From contig NZ_JAPMLQ010000001.1 of the NCBI RefSeq assembly GCF_026410305.1, forward strand, positions 124,001-188,000: a stretch of DNA of 64,000 nt, given 5' to 3'. The DNA is from Sulfitobacter sp. F26204 (GTDB lineage: Bacteria > Pseudomonadota > Alphaproteobacteria > Rhodobacterales > Rhodobacteraceae). Shown here piece by piece: positions 7,341-16,102 of the stretch (position 1 is its first letter; each line of letters opens with the position of its first letter). Both the position numbers and the translations under genes were made by a program. Below the pieces are notes generated by a model. That model did no database searches. It was not told where the DNA came from and saw nothing but the letters and a program-made list of their open reading frames with translations.

Positions 7341-8647
7341 AAGACCTGACCCCGGCACGCGACACGCTCGACCTCATTGAACTCGCCAGCCGTGATGAAA
7401 TCGCCGCCCTGCAACTCAAGCGTATGAAATGGTCCCTGCGCCACGCCTATGACAACGTGCCGTTCTACAAGGACAGCTTTGATGCCGCAGGCGTGCACCC
7501 CGATGATCTGCAAGATCTCAGCGATCTCTCCAAATTTCCCTTCACGGTCAAAACCGATTTGCGTGATAACTATCCGTTCAAGATGTTCGCCGTACCGCGT
7601 GAACAAGTTGCCCGCATTCATGCGTCTTCCGGCACCACTGGCCAGCCAACGGTTGTCGGATATACCCAGAATGACCTGAACAACTGGGGCAGCGTCGTGG
7701 CCCGATCCCTGCGGGCGGCTGGCATGCGCCCCGGTGACATGTTGCACAATGCTTATGGCTACGGGCTGTTCACTGGCGGCCTCGGAATCCATCTGGGCGC
7801 GGATGCTTTGGGTCTTTCAACCTATCCCATTTCAGGCGGCATGACCCCGCGTCAAGTCCGTTTGATCGAAGATTTCAAACCCAAGGGGATCACCGTCACC
7901 CCCTCCTATTCCCTGTCAATTCTTGATGAGTTCGCCGCTCAAGGCATTGATCCGCGTGACAGCTCGCTCGAGGTCGGCATCTTTGGCGCAGAACCCTGGA
8001 CCAATGCCATGCGCAATGAAATCGAACAGGCCTTTGATATGCATGCTGTTGATATTTATGGTCTTTCTGAAGTCATGGGACCGGGCGTTTCAATGGAATG
8101 TGTCGAAACCAAAGACGGGCTCCACATCTGGGAAGACCATTTTTATCCCGAGATCATCAATCCTGAAACCGGTGAGGTGGTCGCGGAGGGCGAGCAGGGT
8201 GAACTGGTTTTCACTTCGCTCACCAAAGAGGCCTTTCCGATCATCCGCTACCGTACCCGCGACCTGACACGCCTGTTACCCGGCACTGCCCGCAGCATGC
8301 GCAGGATGGAGAAAGTTACCGGACGCAGCGACGACATGATCATTCTGAGGGGCGTCAATGTATTCCCGACCCAGATCGAAGAAGCCTTGATGGCCACACC
8401 CGGCCTTGCCCCGCATTTCCAGATCGAACTGTCGCGTCCCGACCGCATGGACCAGATGTGCGTCTTTTGCGAATGCGCAGATGCAAATCTGAGCGCAGAA
8501 GCCCGTCAAGCTGCGGCCAAGGCAATGTCAGCCAAAATCAAACAGACCGTCGGCATCAGCGTCAAAATCGAGGTGGCAGACGTCGGCGGCGTGAAGCGCT
8601 CCGAAGGCAAAGCGGTTCGGATCATCGACAACCGGCCAAAGACATAA
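7337..8647 (+). CDS. paaK: Phenylacetate-CoA ligase
   Basis: Activates phenylacetate to phenylacetyl-CoA with ATP, the first step of aerobic phenylacetate breakdown. The 436-residue length is typical. Visible motifs are the P-loop SSGTTGQPTVVGYT (about 96-109), YGLSEVMGPGV, YRTRDLT and GRSDDMIILRGVNVFPTQIE, all classic for PaaK within the ANL superfamily. It is translationally coupled to paaI. A structured inverted repeat lies about 190 nt downstream. Confidence 0.96.
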   Translation: MKDLTPARDTLDLIELASRDEIAALQLKRMKWSLRHAYDNVPFYKDSFDAAGVHPDDLQDLSDLSKFPFTVKTDLRDNYPFKMFAVPREQVARIHASSGTTGQPTVVGYTQNDLNNWGSVVARSLRAAGMRPGDMLHNAYGYGLFTGGLGIHLGADALGLSTYPISGGMTPRQVRLIEDFKPKGITVTPSYSLSILDEFAAQGIDPRDSSLEVGIFGAEPWTNAMRNEIEQAFDMHAVDIYGLSEVMGPGVSMECVETKDGLHIWEDHFYPEIINPETGEVVAEGEQGELVFTSLTKEAFPIIRYRTRDLTRLLPGTARSMRRMEKVTGRSDDMIILRGVNVFPTQIEEALMATPGLAPHFQIELSRPDRMDQMCVFCECADANLSAEARQAAAKAMSAKIKQTVGISVKIEVADVGGVKRSEGKAVRIIDNRPKT

Positions 8648-9004
8648 TGCGGATCTGCCGACAACAGGTTCCCTGTCCGGAAATCGACGTTACAGCCAGT
8701 AAAGCAAATAAACCTCAATACTGCGCCAAAGCCGCGCCCGAATGTTGAGGAATTCAGACATCAGGCCGTGGATCTCATCAGAGGCTTGGGCCAGTTGCAC
8801 CTTGCCGCAGATCATACGGATTAAATTATCCGCCTATTGGGGGCATGCTATCTTTGCAATCAACTGGTGGATTTGCTGATCAAAGAAATCAAAGCCCCCA
8901 ATCATGCTGGAATATTGCATCTCAACCGACTCATTTCTGGGAAAGTAAAAGATATACTGATCTCCCCGCCGCCCCTACATCCGGGATTTGGCAATGCTGC
9001 CGGC
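8648..9004. other. 357-nt intergenic region between paaK and the I78-like gene
   Basis: No convincing gene on either strand; the short open frames here have no family resemblance. It is more AT-rich than the flanks. It contains a 65-nt inverted-repeat element (8837-8901), and a short imperfect palindrome, CGGATTAAATTATCCG, at 8817-8832. The two genes around it are convergent. Confidence 0.6.
8837..8901. repeat. 65-nt inverted-repeat element (possible sRNA or terminator)
   Basis: Outer arms TTGGGGGC (8837-8844) and GCCCCCAA (8894-8901) are perfectly complementary. Inside, CTTTG (8852-8856) pairs with CAAAG (8881-8885), and AATC with GATT further in. The nested arrangement suggests a folded RNA rather than chance. 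No strong T-run follows on either strand. Confidence 0.5.
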
Positions 9005-9295
9005 TCAACCGCAATCAATTGCAATGATCGTATCTGTATCGTCCAGCTTGATATTCAACCGCGCCGCATTGAAATCGGCCGTTACGGGATCACCCAGCCG
9101 ATAGGTCCGCTTGGGTTCCGGCAGGGACAAATCAACAACCGCATCCTGTCCGATGAGGTTCTGGTAGGCCGCTGCATTGCAACTGTCCTCCCCGCTTGCT
9201 TGTTGCCGGGCGGTGTTGCGGGGCGTCGGTGGGGTGGCGCAGCCGGCCAGCAACAGCCCTACCATCATCGCTGCGGTCATTGAGGTAATTTTCAT
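9005..9295 (-). CDS. Peptidase inhibitor I78-like lipoprotein
   Basis: 96-residue predicted lipoprotein: a hydrophobic signal ending LLLAGC with lipidated Cys19. The mature part, CNAAAYQNLIGQDA followed by TYRLGDPVTADFNAARLNI and a closing IIAIDCG, matches the I78 family layout (C-x-A, IGQ, a DYRPDRL-like loop, final CG) as I remember it. I78 proteins include small serine-protease inhibitors; inhibition here is inference. The ATG at 9295 follows GGAGAAAGCAG; upstream in-frame residues were rejected. Confidence 0.75.
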   Translation of the reverse strand: MKITSMTAAMMVGLLLAGCATPPTPRNTARQQASGEDSCNAAAYQNLIGQDAVVDLSLPEPKRTYRLGDPVTADFNAARLNIKLDDTDTIIAIDCG

Positions 9296-9387
9296 CTGCT
9301 TTCTCCTTTGTTGCTTCGTTGCGAACGCTCGTCTTGATGCACCAGTTGTCACTATCTGGGGTGCGCGTGGGGAGCCACATTTCACAT

Positions 9388-10020
9388 CTACTTCGGGGTT
9401 TTGTCGGTGCCGTAGCGGGCAATGAACATTTCAACGGCACCGTCGACTACATGGCTGATTTCCGCCTCGGTAACAGATTTGCTAACCCCAAAGATCAGGC
9501 GCGGCCATAGGTCCGCCTTGCACAATTCACCAAACTGATCTGCAGCAAGGGTATAGTCATCTATCTTCAATTCACCACGGGCCTCGGCACCTTGGAAATA
9601 TTCCGCCATCTTCCGGCGCATCAACGCAGGACCAGAGTTATAAAAACTGCGCCCGATTTCAGGAAACCGATCCGATTCCGCCACACAGATGCGGAAAATC
9701 TGCAAGCCGAAGGTTGAGGTGATAAAGCGCAAAAAGTGGTGGGCCGCTTGTGACAAAACTTTGCGTGGTGCCGATTCCATATGGATGCTGTCAAGCGCTT
9801 CTTGAGCTTGCCGCGCACATTCCGCGTTGGCAACCTCCATAAATAACAAGCGCTTGTCGGGGAAATAACTGTAAAGTGTCGCCTTGGATACCGCCGCCAC
9901 CCGCGCGATCTCGTCCACGCTGGCCCCCTCAAAACCGTCCGCCATGAACACAGTGCGGGCACCACTGAGCACCTGGTCAAACTTTCGGCCCTTGCGAACT
10001 TTGGGGGTCGTTACGTTCAT
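9388..10020 (-). CDS. TetR/AcrR family transcriptional regulator
   Basis: 210 residues. The N-terminal helix-turn-helix is clear: ARTVFMADGFEGASVDEIA, then VSKATLYSYFPDKRLLF. The C-terminal ligand domain (about 75-200) resembles the AefR-like type (FGLQIFRICVAESDRFPEIG). The start at 10020 follows AAGGAGCGCCC; the in-frame ATG 66 nt upstream was rejected. It is divergent from mbfA, with 125 nt between the starts holding an Irr-like palindrome. The ligand is unknown and the palindrome is not obviously a TetR site. Confidence 0.9.
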   Translation of the reverse strand: MNVTTPKVRKGRKFDQVLSGARTVFMADGFEGASVDEIARVAAVSKATLYSYFPDKRLLFMEVANAECARQAQEALDSIHMESAPRKVLSQAAHHFLRFITSTFGLQIFRICVAESDRFPEIGRSFYNSGPALMRRKMAEYFQGAEARGELKIDDYTLAADQFGELCKADLWPRLIFGVSKSVTEAEISHVVDGAVEMFIARYGTDKTPK

Positions 10021-10115
10021 GGGCGCTCCTTGGTTCAGACAGGCAGAATATAAACCGTTTCGTTCAGTTCCAAGCGCTAATTGCATTGGTACCTTGTGAT
10101 AGGTGAGCCAGATTA

Positions 10116-10130
10116 TTAGAATGATTCTAA
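10116..10130. promoter_or_regulatory. Irr-type iron control element before mbfA
   Basis: A perfect 15-bp palindrome, TTAGAATGATTCTAA (7-1-7), ends 15 nt before the mbfA start. It matches the published iron-control-element pattern of alphaproteobacterial Irr (TTAGAA-N3-TTCTAA). Irr is known to repress mbfA in rhizobia under low iron. Binding here is inferred. Confidence 0.72.
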
Positions 10131-10145
10131 CTAGAGGGATTCATC

Positions 10146-11120
10146 ATGCGCTTTTCACTGAACCGCAAACGTTTCAAGGACCTGTCAGAGCAAGAAATAC
10201 TGGCCTTGGCCATCTCATCCGAGGAAGACGATGCCCAAATCTATCGCGGCTACGCGGAAACCCTGCGTAGCGATTTTCCGGCATCAGCCACTGTTTTTGA
10301 CGGCATGGCCGCCGAAGAAGACAGCCACCGCCAGTTGTTGATCGACCTGCACCAAACACGTTTTGGCTCAGTCATTCCTCTGATCCGGCGTGAACATGTG
10401 TCGGGCTTTTATGCGCGCCGGCCGGTTTGGTTGATCGAAAATCTGTCGCTGGAACGTATCCGCACCGAAGCAGGTGCCATGGAGCGGGACGCAGAACGCT
10501 TTTACCTCGCGGCTGCGGCGCGCACCTCTGACGCGGCAACCCGCAAACTGCTGGGAGATCTGGCGGCTGCGGAGGCCGGGCATCAGACCACGGCCGAAGA
10601 CCTTTCCGCCCAACATCTGGACAAGGAAACCACTGCATCCGAAGACGAACAGGCACATCGCCAGTTTTTGCTGACCTGGGTGCAGCCTGGTCTGGCAGGG
10701 TTGATGGATGGTTCTGTTTCAACCCTTGCTCCGATCTTTGCCACCGCTTTCGCAACTCAGGACACCTGGACCACCTTCCTTGTCGGTCTTGCCGCCTCTG
10801 TGGGTGCCGGTATCTCCATGGGCTTTACCGAGGCCGCGTCGGACGATGGTGCCTTGTCAGGTCGCGGATCACCGTGGAAGCGGGGGTTTGCCTCGGGTAT
10901 CATGACAACACTGGGCGGTCTGGGGCATGCATTGCCCTATTTGATCCCCGATTTCTGGACGGCGACAATCGTGGCCTTTGTCGTGGTTTTTGTCGAACTC
11001 TGGGCAATTGCCTGGATACAAAACAAATTTATGGAGACCCCGTTTTTCCGTGCGGCAATGCAAGTGGTCCTGGGTGGGGCGCTGGTCTTTGCTGCCGGGG
11101 TGTTGATCGGGTCAGGATGA
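10146..11120 (+). CDS. mbfA: Membrane-bound ferritin / iron exporter MbfA
   Basis: Fusion of an N-terminal ferritin-like (erythrin) domain with a C-terminal VIT1/CCC1-type membrane domain; exports excess iron. The di-iron E-x-x-H pairs are visible at Glu58/His61 and Glu143/His146, with further acidic residues at 26-29 and 108-116. Membrane segments fill residues about 170-324, including GLMDGSVSTLAPIFATAFA and VGLAASVGAGISMGFTEAAS, which are typical of VIT1. Length (324) is normal. The Irr-like palindrome overlaps its promoter region, suggesting expression when iron is plentiful. Confidence 0.92.
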   Translation: MRFSLNRKRFKDLSEQEILALAISSEEDDAQIYRGYAETLRSDFPASATVFDGMAAEEDSHRQLLIDLHQTRFGSVIPLIRREHVSGFYARRPVWLIENLSLERIRTEAGAMERDAERFYLAAAARTSDAATRKLLGDLAAAEAGHQTTAEDLSAQHLDKETTASEDEQAHRQFLLTWVQPGLAGLMDGSVSTLAPIFATAFATQDTWTTFLVGLAASVGAGISMGFTEAASDDGALSGRGSPWKRGFASGIMTTLGGLGHALPYLIPDFWTATIVAFVVVFVELWAIAWIQNKFMETPFFRAAMQVVLGGALVFAAGVLIGSG

Positions 11121-11158
11121 ACCTTGTACTGATCTGCATTGCTGGCTAATCCTGAAGT

Positions 11159-12088
11159 ATGCTTGCGATTTTCCTAAAAACGCTGCCGTTCTTTGCCCTG
11201 ATCGGGTTGGGGTATTGGGCCGGACGCACCCGGTTCTTCACCGCCGAAGCAACTGCGTTCCTCACCAAGTTCGTGTTCTACTTCGCGCTTTCGGCAATGT
11301 TGTTTCGTTTTTCGGCCAACCTGTCGCTTAGCGAACTCTGGGATACGCGCCTGTTTGCCGCCTATCTCTGGGGAACGGCATTCGTCTATGGCATTGCGAC
11401 CCTTGTGGGCTTCCTGCGTGGACTCGACATCGCCACGACCGCGATTGAATCGCAATGCGCGGTGATCGGGAACACGGGTTTTCTCGGCGTGCCGATGCTG
11501 ACCTTGCTACTCGGGCCGGAAGCGATCGGCCCGGTTCTGCTGGCCCTGGCCATCGACCTGATCGTATTCTCCAGTCTCATCGTCATTCTGATAACTGGTT
11601 CACGTGATGGTCAGGTCAGCCTGCGCATGTTGCGCAACATCTGTCTTGGCCTGATCAAGAACCCGATGATCGTGGCGATTTCAACAGGGTTTATCTGGTC
11701 AGGCCTTCATATTCCCATTCCTGATCCGATGAACGAATTCCTTGCCATCCTGGGTGGAGCAGCGACGCCGGGCGCACTTTTTGCCATCGGCGCGTCGCTG
11801 GCCTTTACCCGTCCTGACAACATGCCTGTCGCCGGTTGGCTCACCCTGTGCAAACTGGTCTTGCACCCGGTTTTTGTCGGATTTGCCGCGCTGTTTCTGT
11901 TTGGCGTGGATCCGTTCAAGGCCGGTGTGATTATCGCTGTTGCAGCCCTTCCTGTTGCGGGCAATGTCTATATGCTGGCCCAACACTACGGCGTCGCACC
12001 GGTGCGTGTCTCTACTGCCATCCTCGTATCGACCGCTCTTAGTATTCTCACTGTCAGCCTTGTGATCGGCTGGATCACCACGCCCTGA
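11159..12088 (+). CDS. AEC family transporter (auxin efflux carrier-like)
   Basis: 309-residue inner-membrane protein with about ten hydrophobic segments and the family pattern: an N-terminal FFALIGLGYWAGR, a central CAVIGNTGFLGVPM and a C-terminal PVAGNVYMLAQHYGV. Bacterial members carry malate/malonate or other small organic anions, but the substrate cannot be read here. It starts 38 nt after mbfA. No strong ribosome site is visible. Confidence 0.88.
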   Translation: MLAIFLKTLPFFALIGLGYWAGRTRFFTAEATAFLTKFVFYFALSAMLFRFSANLSLSELWDTRLFAAYLWGTAFVYGIATLVGFLRGLDIATTAIESQCAVIGNTGFLGVPMLTLLLGPEAIGPVLLALAIDLIVFSSLIVILITGSRDGQVSLRMLRNICLGLIKNPMIVAISTGFIWSGLHIPIPDPMNEFLAILGGAATPGALFAIGASLAFTRPDNMPVAGWLTLCKLVLHPVFVGFAALFLFGVDPFKAGVIIAVAALPVAGNVYMLAQHYGVAPVRVSTAILVSTALSILTVSLVIGWITTP

Positions 12089-12120
12089 AACACCAAACCC
12101 AACACCAAAGGAATTGCGCT

Positions 12121-12954
12121 ATGAAAACCTTGTCAGAGAATGTCTGCTTTGGCGGCACCCAGGGGGTTTATTCGCATACCTCGACCGTATGCAATTGCGA
12201 GATGACCTTCGGTCTTTTCTTGCCAACGGAAGCACGCGATGGTCCTGTACCCGTCCTGTGGTTTCTGGCCGGTCTGACCTGCACCCATGAAAACGCAATG
12301 ACCAAAGCAGGCGCACAATCCTGGGCCGCCGAACATGGCATCGCCGTTGTCTTTCCCGACACTTCCCCAAGGGGCGATGATGTCGCGGACGACGACGCAT
12401 ATGATCTGGGCAAAGGTGCCGGTTTCTATGTAAACGCGACCCAGGACCCATGGTCTCCCCATTTCCAGATGTGGGATTATATTGCCACGGAATTGCCTGC
12501 GCTTCTGGGTGACAACTTTTCTCTCGACATGGAGCGTCAGGGCATAACTGGTCACTCCATGGGCGGGCATGGTGCCTTGACGCTGGCGATGAACCTGCCG
12601 GGGCGGTATCTCTCTGTTTCTGCCTTTGCACCCATCGCCAACCCCACCGGCAGCGATTGGGGGCGCAAACAACTTTCTGCCTATCTTGGGGATGACGAGA
12701 GCACCTGGACCAAACATGATGCCAGCCTGTTGATGGCCGAAACCGGTTTCGACGGTCCGCTGCTGATCGACCAGGGAAACGCGGATCAGTTCATTGACCT
12801 GCTGAAACCCGAAGCCCTTGCTGCGGCCATTGCCAGCAAGCGCCAGCAAGGCACCTTTCGTCTCCAGCCCGGTTATGACCACAGCTATTTCTTTGTCTCA
12901 ACCTTCATGGAAGACCATATCGCCTTCCACGCCGAGGCGCTTTATGGCGGATAG
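12121..12954 (+). CDS. fghA: S-formylglutathione hydrolase
   Basis: Hydrolyses S-formylglutathione to formate and glutathione, the second step of glutathione-dependent formaldehyde oxidation; cytosolic esterase-D family. The 277 residues include nucleophile Ser146 in GHSMGGHGAL, acid Asp222 in NADQF and His254 in GYDHSYFF, plus the family stretch WFLAGLTCTHENAM. The first-step alcohol dehydrogenase gene is not in the window. The next gene starts 3 nt after its stop. Confidence 0.95.
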   Translation: MKTLSENVCFGGTQGVYSHTSTVCNCEMTFGLFLPTEARDGPVPVLWFLAGLTCTHENAMTKAGAQSWAAEHGIAVVFPDTSPRGDDVADDDAYDLGKGAGFYVNATQDPWSPHFQMWDYIATELPALLGDNFSLDMERQGITGHSMGGHGALTLAMNLPGRYLSVSAFAPIANPTGSDWGRKQLSAYLGDDESTWTKHDASLLMAETGFDGPLLIDQGNADQFIDLLKPEALAAAIASKRQQGTFRLQPGYDHSYFFVSTFMEDHIAFHAEALYGG

Positions 12955-12957
12955 GCC

Positions 12958-13410
12958 GTGACCGCGCTCTACATTGACGCCGATGCCTGCCCTGTCAAGG
13001 CCGAGGCCGAACGTGTTGCCACCCGACACAAGCTGCGCATGTTCGTTGTGTCCAATGGCGGCTTGCGCCCCTCGCAAAACCCCTATGTCGAAACGGTGAT
13101 CGTCGCTGACGGTCCGGACGTGGCCGATATGTGGATCGCCGACCGTTGCGGCACAGGAGATGTGGTGGTGACAGGCGACATTCCATTAGCGGCAAAATGC
13201 GTCGAGGCGGGCGCGAAAGTGCTCAAACACAATGGCGAGGCCCTGACGGCCGCCAATATCGGAAATGTTCTGGCTACCCGTGATCTGATGACGGACCTGC
13301 GGGCGGCGGACCCCTTCCGGCAAGGCGGCGGCAAGAGCTTTACAAAGGCGGATCGGTCGCGTTTTCTGGATGCCTTGGAACGCGAATTACGCGCCGCGAT
13401 GCGGCAGTAG
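12958..13410 (+). CDS. YaiI/YqxD family (DUF188) protein
   Basis: 150-residue protein of the UPF0178/DUF188 family, predicted to have a PIN-like nuclease fold. The family start [14 protein letters not shown] and later [14 protein letters not shown] are clear, with conserved aspartates in both. It starts with GTG, 3 nt after fghA, so it probably shares that transcript. The biochemical function of the family is not established. Confidence 0.9.
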   Translation: MTALYIDADACPVKAEAERVATRHKLRMFVVSNGGLRPSQNPYVETVIVADGPDVADMWIADRCGTGDVVVTGDIPLAAKCVEAGAKVLKHNGEALTAANIGNVLATRDLMTDLRAADPFRQGGGKSFTKADRSRFLDALERELRAAMRQ

Positions 13411-13476
13411 TCATTTTCCTTGTAAGAAAGCGGTCGGAAACTCACAAAGTCTCCGATCCCAGTTGGAGAGAAAGGC

Positions 13477-14097
13477 ATGACTCCTCAAGCGGTAGTCTTT
13501 GACATCGGGAATGTCCTGATCGAATGGCAGCCCGAACGCTTTTTCGATAGTGTGATCGGGCCGGACCATCGCCGGGCCATGTTTGCCGCGATCGACCTGC
13601 ATGGCATGAATGACCGAGTGGACAGTGGTGAAACCTTTCGTGACGTTATCGACGAAACCATCCACCGTTTTCCCGATTGGACAGCCGAATTAAACATTTG
13701 GCACGACCGCTGGCTTGACATGGCCGCCCCGGCGATCCCGCATTCTGTTCGCTTGATGTCGGCCTTGCAGGCCAGTGGCGTGCCGGTTTTTTCCCTCACC
13801 AATTTCGGCATCCAGACCTACGACCTTGCGGCGACGAAATACCCTTTCCTGACGCAGTTCGACCGCGATTTCATCTCAGGCCATATCGGTATCATCAAAC
13901 CGGACCCAGGCATCTACGAAACGGCAGAACGCATCAGCGGTATCAGACCCGAAGCCTTGCTTTTTACCGATGATCGCATCGACAATATCACTGCCGCCGC
14001 CGCACGCGGCTGGCAGACACATCATTTCAAAGATCCGCAAGGCTGGGCTGACCGCCTCATCGCTGAAGGCCTGCTGGACGCAAAGGACGCGACATGA
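13477..14097 (+). CDS. HAD superfamily (subfamily IA) phosphatase
   Basis: 206 residues, similar in layout to YihX-type sugar-phosphate phosphatases. All four HAD motifs are present: FDIGNVLIEW (I, nucleophile Asp8), SLTNF (II), KPDPGIYE (III, Lys) and FTDDRIDNI (IV). Its stop overlaps the following cyclodeaminase-like gene by 4 nt. The substrate is unknown. AGTTGGAGAG precedes the ATG. Confidence 0.92.
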   Translation: MTPQAVVFDIGNVLIEWQPERFFDSVIGPDHRRAMFAAIDLHGMNDRVDSGETFRDVIDETIHRFPDWTAELNIWHDRWLDMAAPAIPHSVRLMSALQASGVPVFSLTNFGIQTYDLAATKYPFLTQFDRDFISGHIGIIKPDPGIYETAERISGIRPEALLFTDDRIDNITAAAARGWQTHHFKDPQGWADRLIAEGLLDAKDAT

Positions 14098-15008
14098 GTA
14101 TCCCGATGATCCCCTTCGACGCTGGCGAAAAACTTCTGGACTGGATCGGCCTCACCGATGCTCTCGCCGCTGGGCACAGCCTGCCCAAGGCCGAAATCGG
14201 TGATACCTTTCTCTATCGTGGCAAGGACACGGTGCTCAGCCGCGCCGCCTGGATTGACGGGCTTGGCCTTGCGGTGAAAACGGCAACTATCTTTCCGGGG
14301 AACCCGGCCAATGGTTCACCAATGGTCAATGGTGGGCTGAACTTGTATGATGATGCGGATGGCACCCTTGCCGCCATTGTCGATTTCCACCTCGTCACCA
14401 AATGGAAAACCGCTGGCGACAGCCTCCTCGCCGCCCGTCGCCTTGCCCGGCCCGATAGTCGCAAGATCACGATCATCGGCGCAGGCAACCAGGGTCGCGC
14501 CCTCCATGCCGCCTATGCCGCCGCTTTTCCACAGGCGGAATTCACCGTCTGGAACCGCACCCGTGCCAATGCCGATGCGATGGCACGTGAATTACCTGAA
14601 CTCAGTGTCTCCGACGATCTAGAGACCGCCGTGCGACAGGCAGACATCATTACCAGCGCAACCATGTCAACCGATCCACTGATAAAGGGCGCATGGTTGC
14701 GTGCGGGACAGCATGTGGACCTGATCGGTGCCTACCGACCCGACATGCGCGAAGTGGACGACGAAGCCTTGAAAAAATGCCGGGTCTTTGTCGACAGTTT
14801 TGAAACCACAGTCGACCATATCGGCGAAATCAGCATTCCGCTTGAGAAAGGTGTCATCACCCCTGCGCATCTGATCGCGGACTATTACGATCTGGAAAAG
14901 TTCACCCGCGCCCCTGACGACATCACCCTGTTCAAAAATGGGGGAGGTGCCCACCTGGACCTGATGACTTCGCGGTATATTCTTGACCGGTGGACCGCCC
15001 CGGCATGA
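14094..15008 (+). CDS. Ornithine cyclodeaminase / mu-crystallin family protein
   Basis: 304-residue NAD(P)-dependent enzyme. The Rossmann loop is IIGAGNQGRALHAAYAA (about 125-141). An active-site-like VDLIGAYRPDMREVDDEAL follows, where ornithine cyclodeaminases have GAYRPDMREVD. The family contains ornithine cyclodeaminase, alanine dehydrogenase, pyrroline-2-carboxylate reductase and ketimine reductases; the substrate cannot be settled here. It is coupled to the HAD gene upstream and the hydrolase gene downstream by 4-nt overlaps. Confidence 0.88.
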   Translation: MSIPMIPFDAGEKLLDWIGLTDALAAGHSLPKAEIGDTFLYRGKDTVLSRAAWIDGLGLAVKTATIFPGNPANGSPMVNGGLNLYDDADGTLAAIVDFHLVTKWKTAGDSLLAARRLARPDSRKITIIGAGNQGRALHAAYAAAFPQAEFTVWNRTRANADAMARELPELSVSDDLETAVRQADIITSATMSTDPLIKGAWLRAGQHVDLIGAYRPDMREVDDEALKKCRVFVDSFETTVDHIGEISIPLEKGVITPAHLIADYYDLEKFTRAPDDITLFKNGGGAHLDLMTSRYILDRWTAPA

Positions 15009-15925
15009 TCTGGTTGCTGTTCCTTGGAGCATTGGTTGCCGCGCCTTTGGTGATCGAACACCGACGGCAAACGATGGACGATGCCATCCGTGGATCGGCC
15101 ACCGGAAACTTCGTCGAACTATCACAGGGGGTAACCCATTTCGAATGGCACGGCCCTCAACGCGGGCCGGTTCTCGTTTGTGTGCATGGCCTGACAACGC
15201 CCGGTTTTGTCTGGCGCGGTCTGGCGCGTGCGCTTGCGAAATCCGGGTATCGCGTTCTGACTTATGATCTCTACGGCCGCGGCTATTCCAGCAAACCCAA
15301 AGGCCTCCAAGACCGCGCCTTCTTTGTCAATCAACTGGCGGAACTCCTGGCGTATGAGGGAGTCAGTGACAGGTTTACGCTGGTCGGCTATTCGATGGGT
15401 GGTGCTATTGCGACCTGTTTTGCCCGGGCCTATCCCGCACGCATTCACCAACTTGTCCTGATCGCGTCAGCCGGAATGCATGTGCCCCAAGCCGGTCTCG
15501 TCGGTTTCATCAAGGATACGCCGCTGATCGGTGATTGGCTCATGCTCGCCCTGTACCCCTTCGTCTTGCGGCGCGGTCTCAAGGCGGAACGATCGTTGCC
15601 TACATCCGTACCTCACATCAACGATCTGCAATTGGGAGAGCTTGAATTAAAAGGTTTTGTCCCCGCCGTTCTGGCCAGTCTGCGCGGCATCCTGAGCGAG
15701 GACCTGTCTCACGACCATCGTGCCATCGCCGCACAAGGCACACCCGTTCTGGCAATCTGGGGGCGCGAGGACGACATGATCCACTCCTCCGCTCTGGGCA
15801 CCCTCGCCGCATGGAATCGCGACGTACAGCATGAGATGATCGAAGGCGCGGGCCACGGGTTGACCTATACCCACACCGACCAGGTATTCCAGATCATGAA
15901 CGACTGGCTGAACCCCCCTGCCTGA
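15005..15925 (+). CDS. Alpha/beta hydrolase with N-terminal membrane anchor
   Basis: 306 residues. The N-terminal MIWLLFLGALVAAPLVI is a likely signal anchor. The hydrolase core has the oxyanion motif HGLTTPG (61-67), nucleophile Ser130 in GYSMGG, acid in WGREDDMI and histidine in GAGHGLTY. The start at 15005 forms an ATGA overlap with the previous stop; an in-frame ATG 15 nt upstream is possible. Substrate unknown. It is the last gene of the coupled trio. Confidence 0.88.
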   Translation: MIWLLFLGALVAAPLVIEHRRQTMDDAIRGSATGNFVELSQGVTHFEWHGPQRGPVLVCVHGLTTPGFVWRGLARALAKSGYRVLTYDLYGRGYSSKPKGLQDRAFFVNQLAELLAYEGVSDRFTLVGYSMGGAIATCFARAYPARIHQLVLIASAGMHVPQAGLVGFIKDTPLIGDWLMLALYPFVLRRGLKAERSLPTSVPHINDLQLGELELKGFVPAVLASLRGILSEDLSHDHRAIAAQGTPVLAIWGREDDMIHSSALGTLAAWNRDVQHEMIEGAGHGLTYTHTDQVFQIMNDWLNPPA

Positions 15926-16102
15926 GGTCAGGGTCAAGGGTAGGCAGCCAACCACTCCAACCCGGTTTCCAGACCCCACGCAAGACGGGAAAGCCACTGT
16001 ACATCACGAACGACACCCTCACGCCAAGGACTATCAACAGCGCCGTTGTTCCCTACAGCTCAGACGAGCCATACTGGCCAGACCGTGCAGGAAATACAGG
16101 TG

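Noticed and set aside
8458-8748. A 96-codon plus-strand open frame over the end of paaK
   Set aside because: Out-of-frame shadow of paaK running into non-coding sequence.
8837-9283. A 148-codon open frame on the plus strand
   Set aside because: It crosses the inverted-repeat element and runs antisense to the I78-like lipoprotein gene, which has a signal peptide and a good ribosome site.
15926-16102. A possible small gene in the gap after the hydrolase
   Set aside because: Short open frames overlap the MFS gene in antisense and show no ribosome site or family resemblance.
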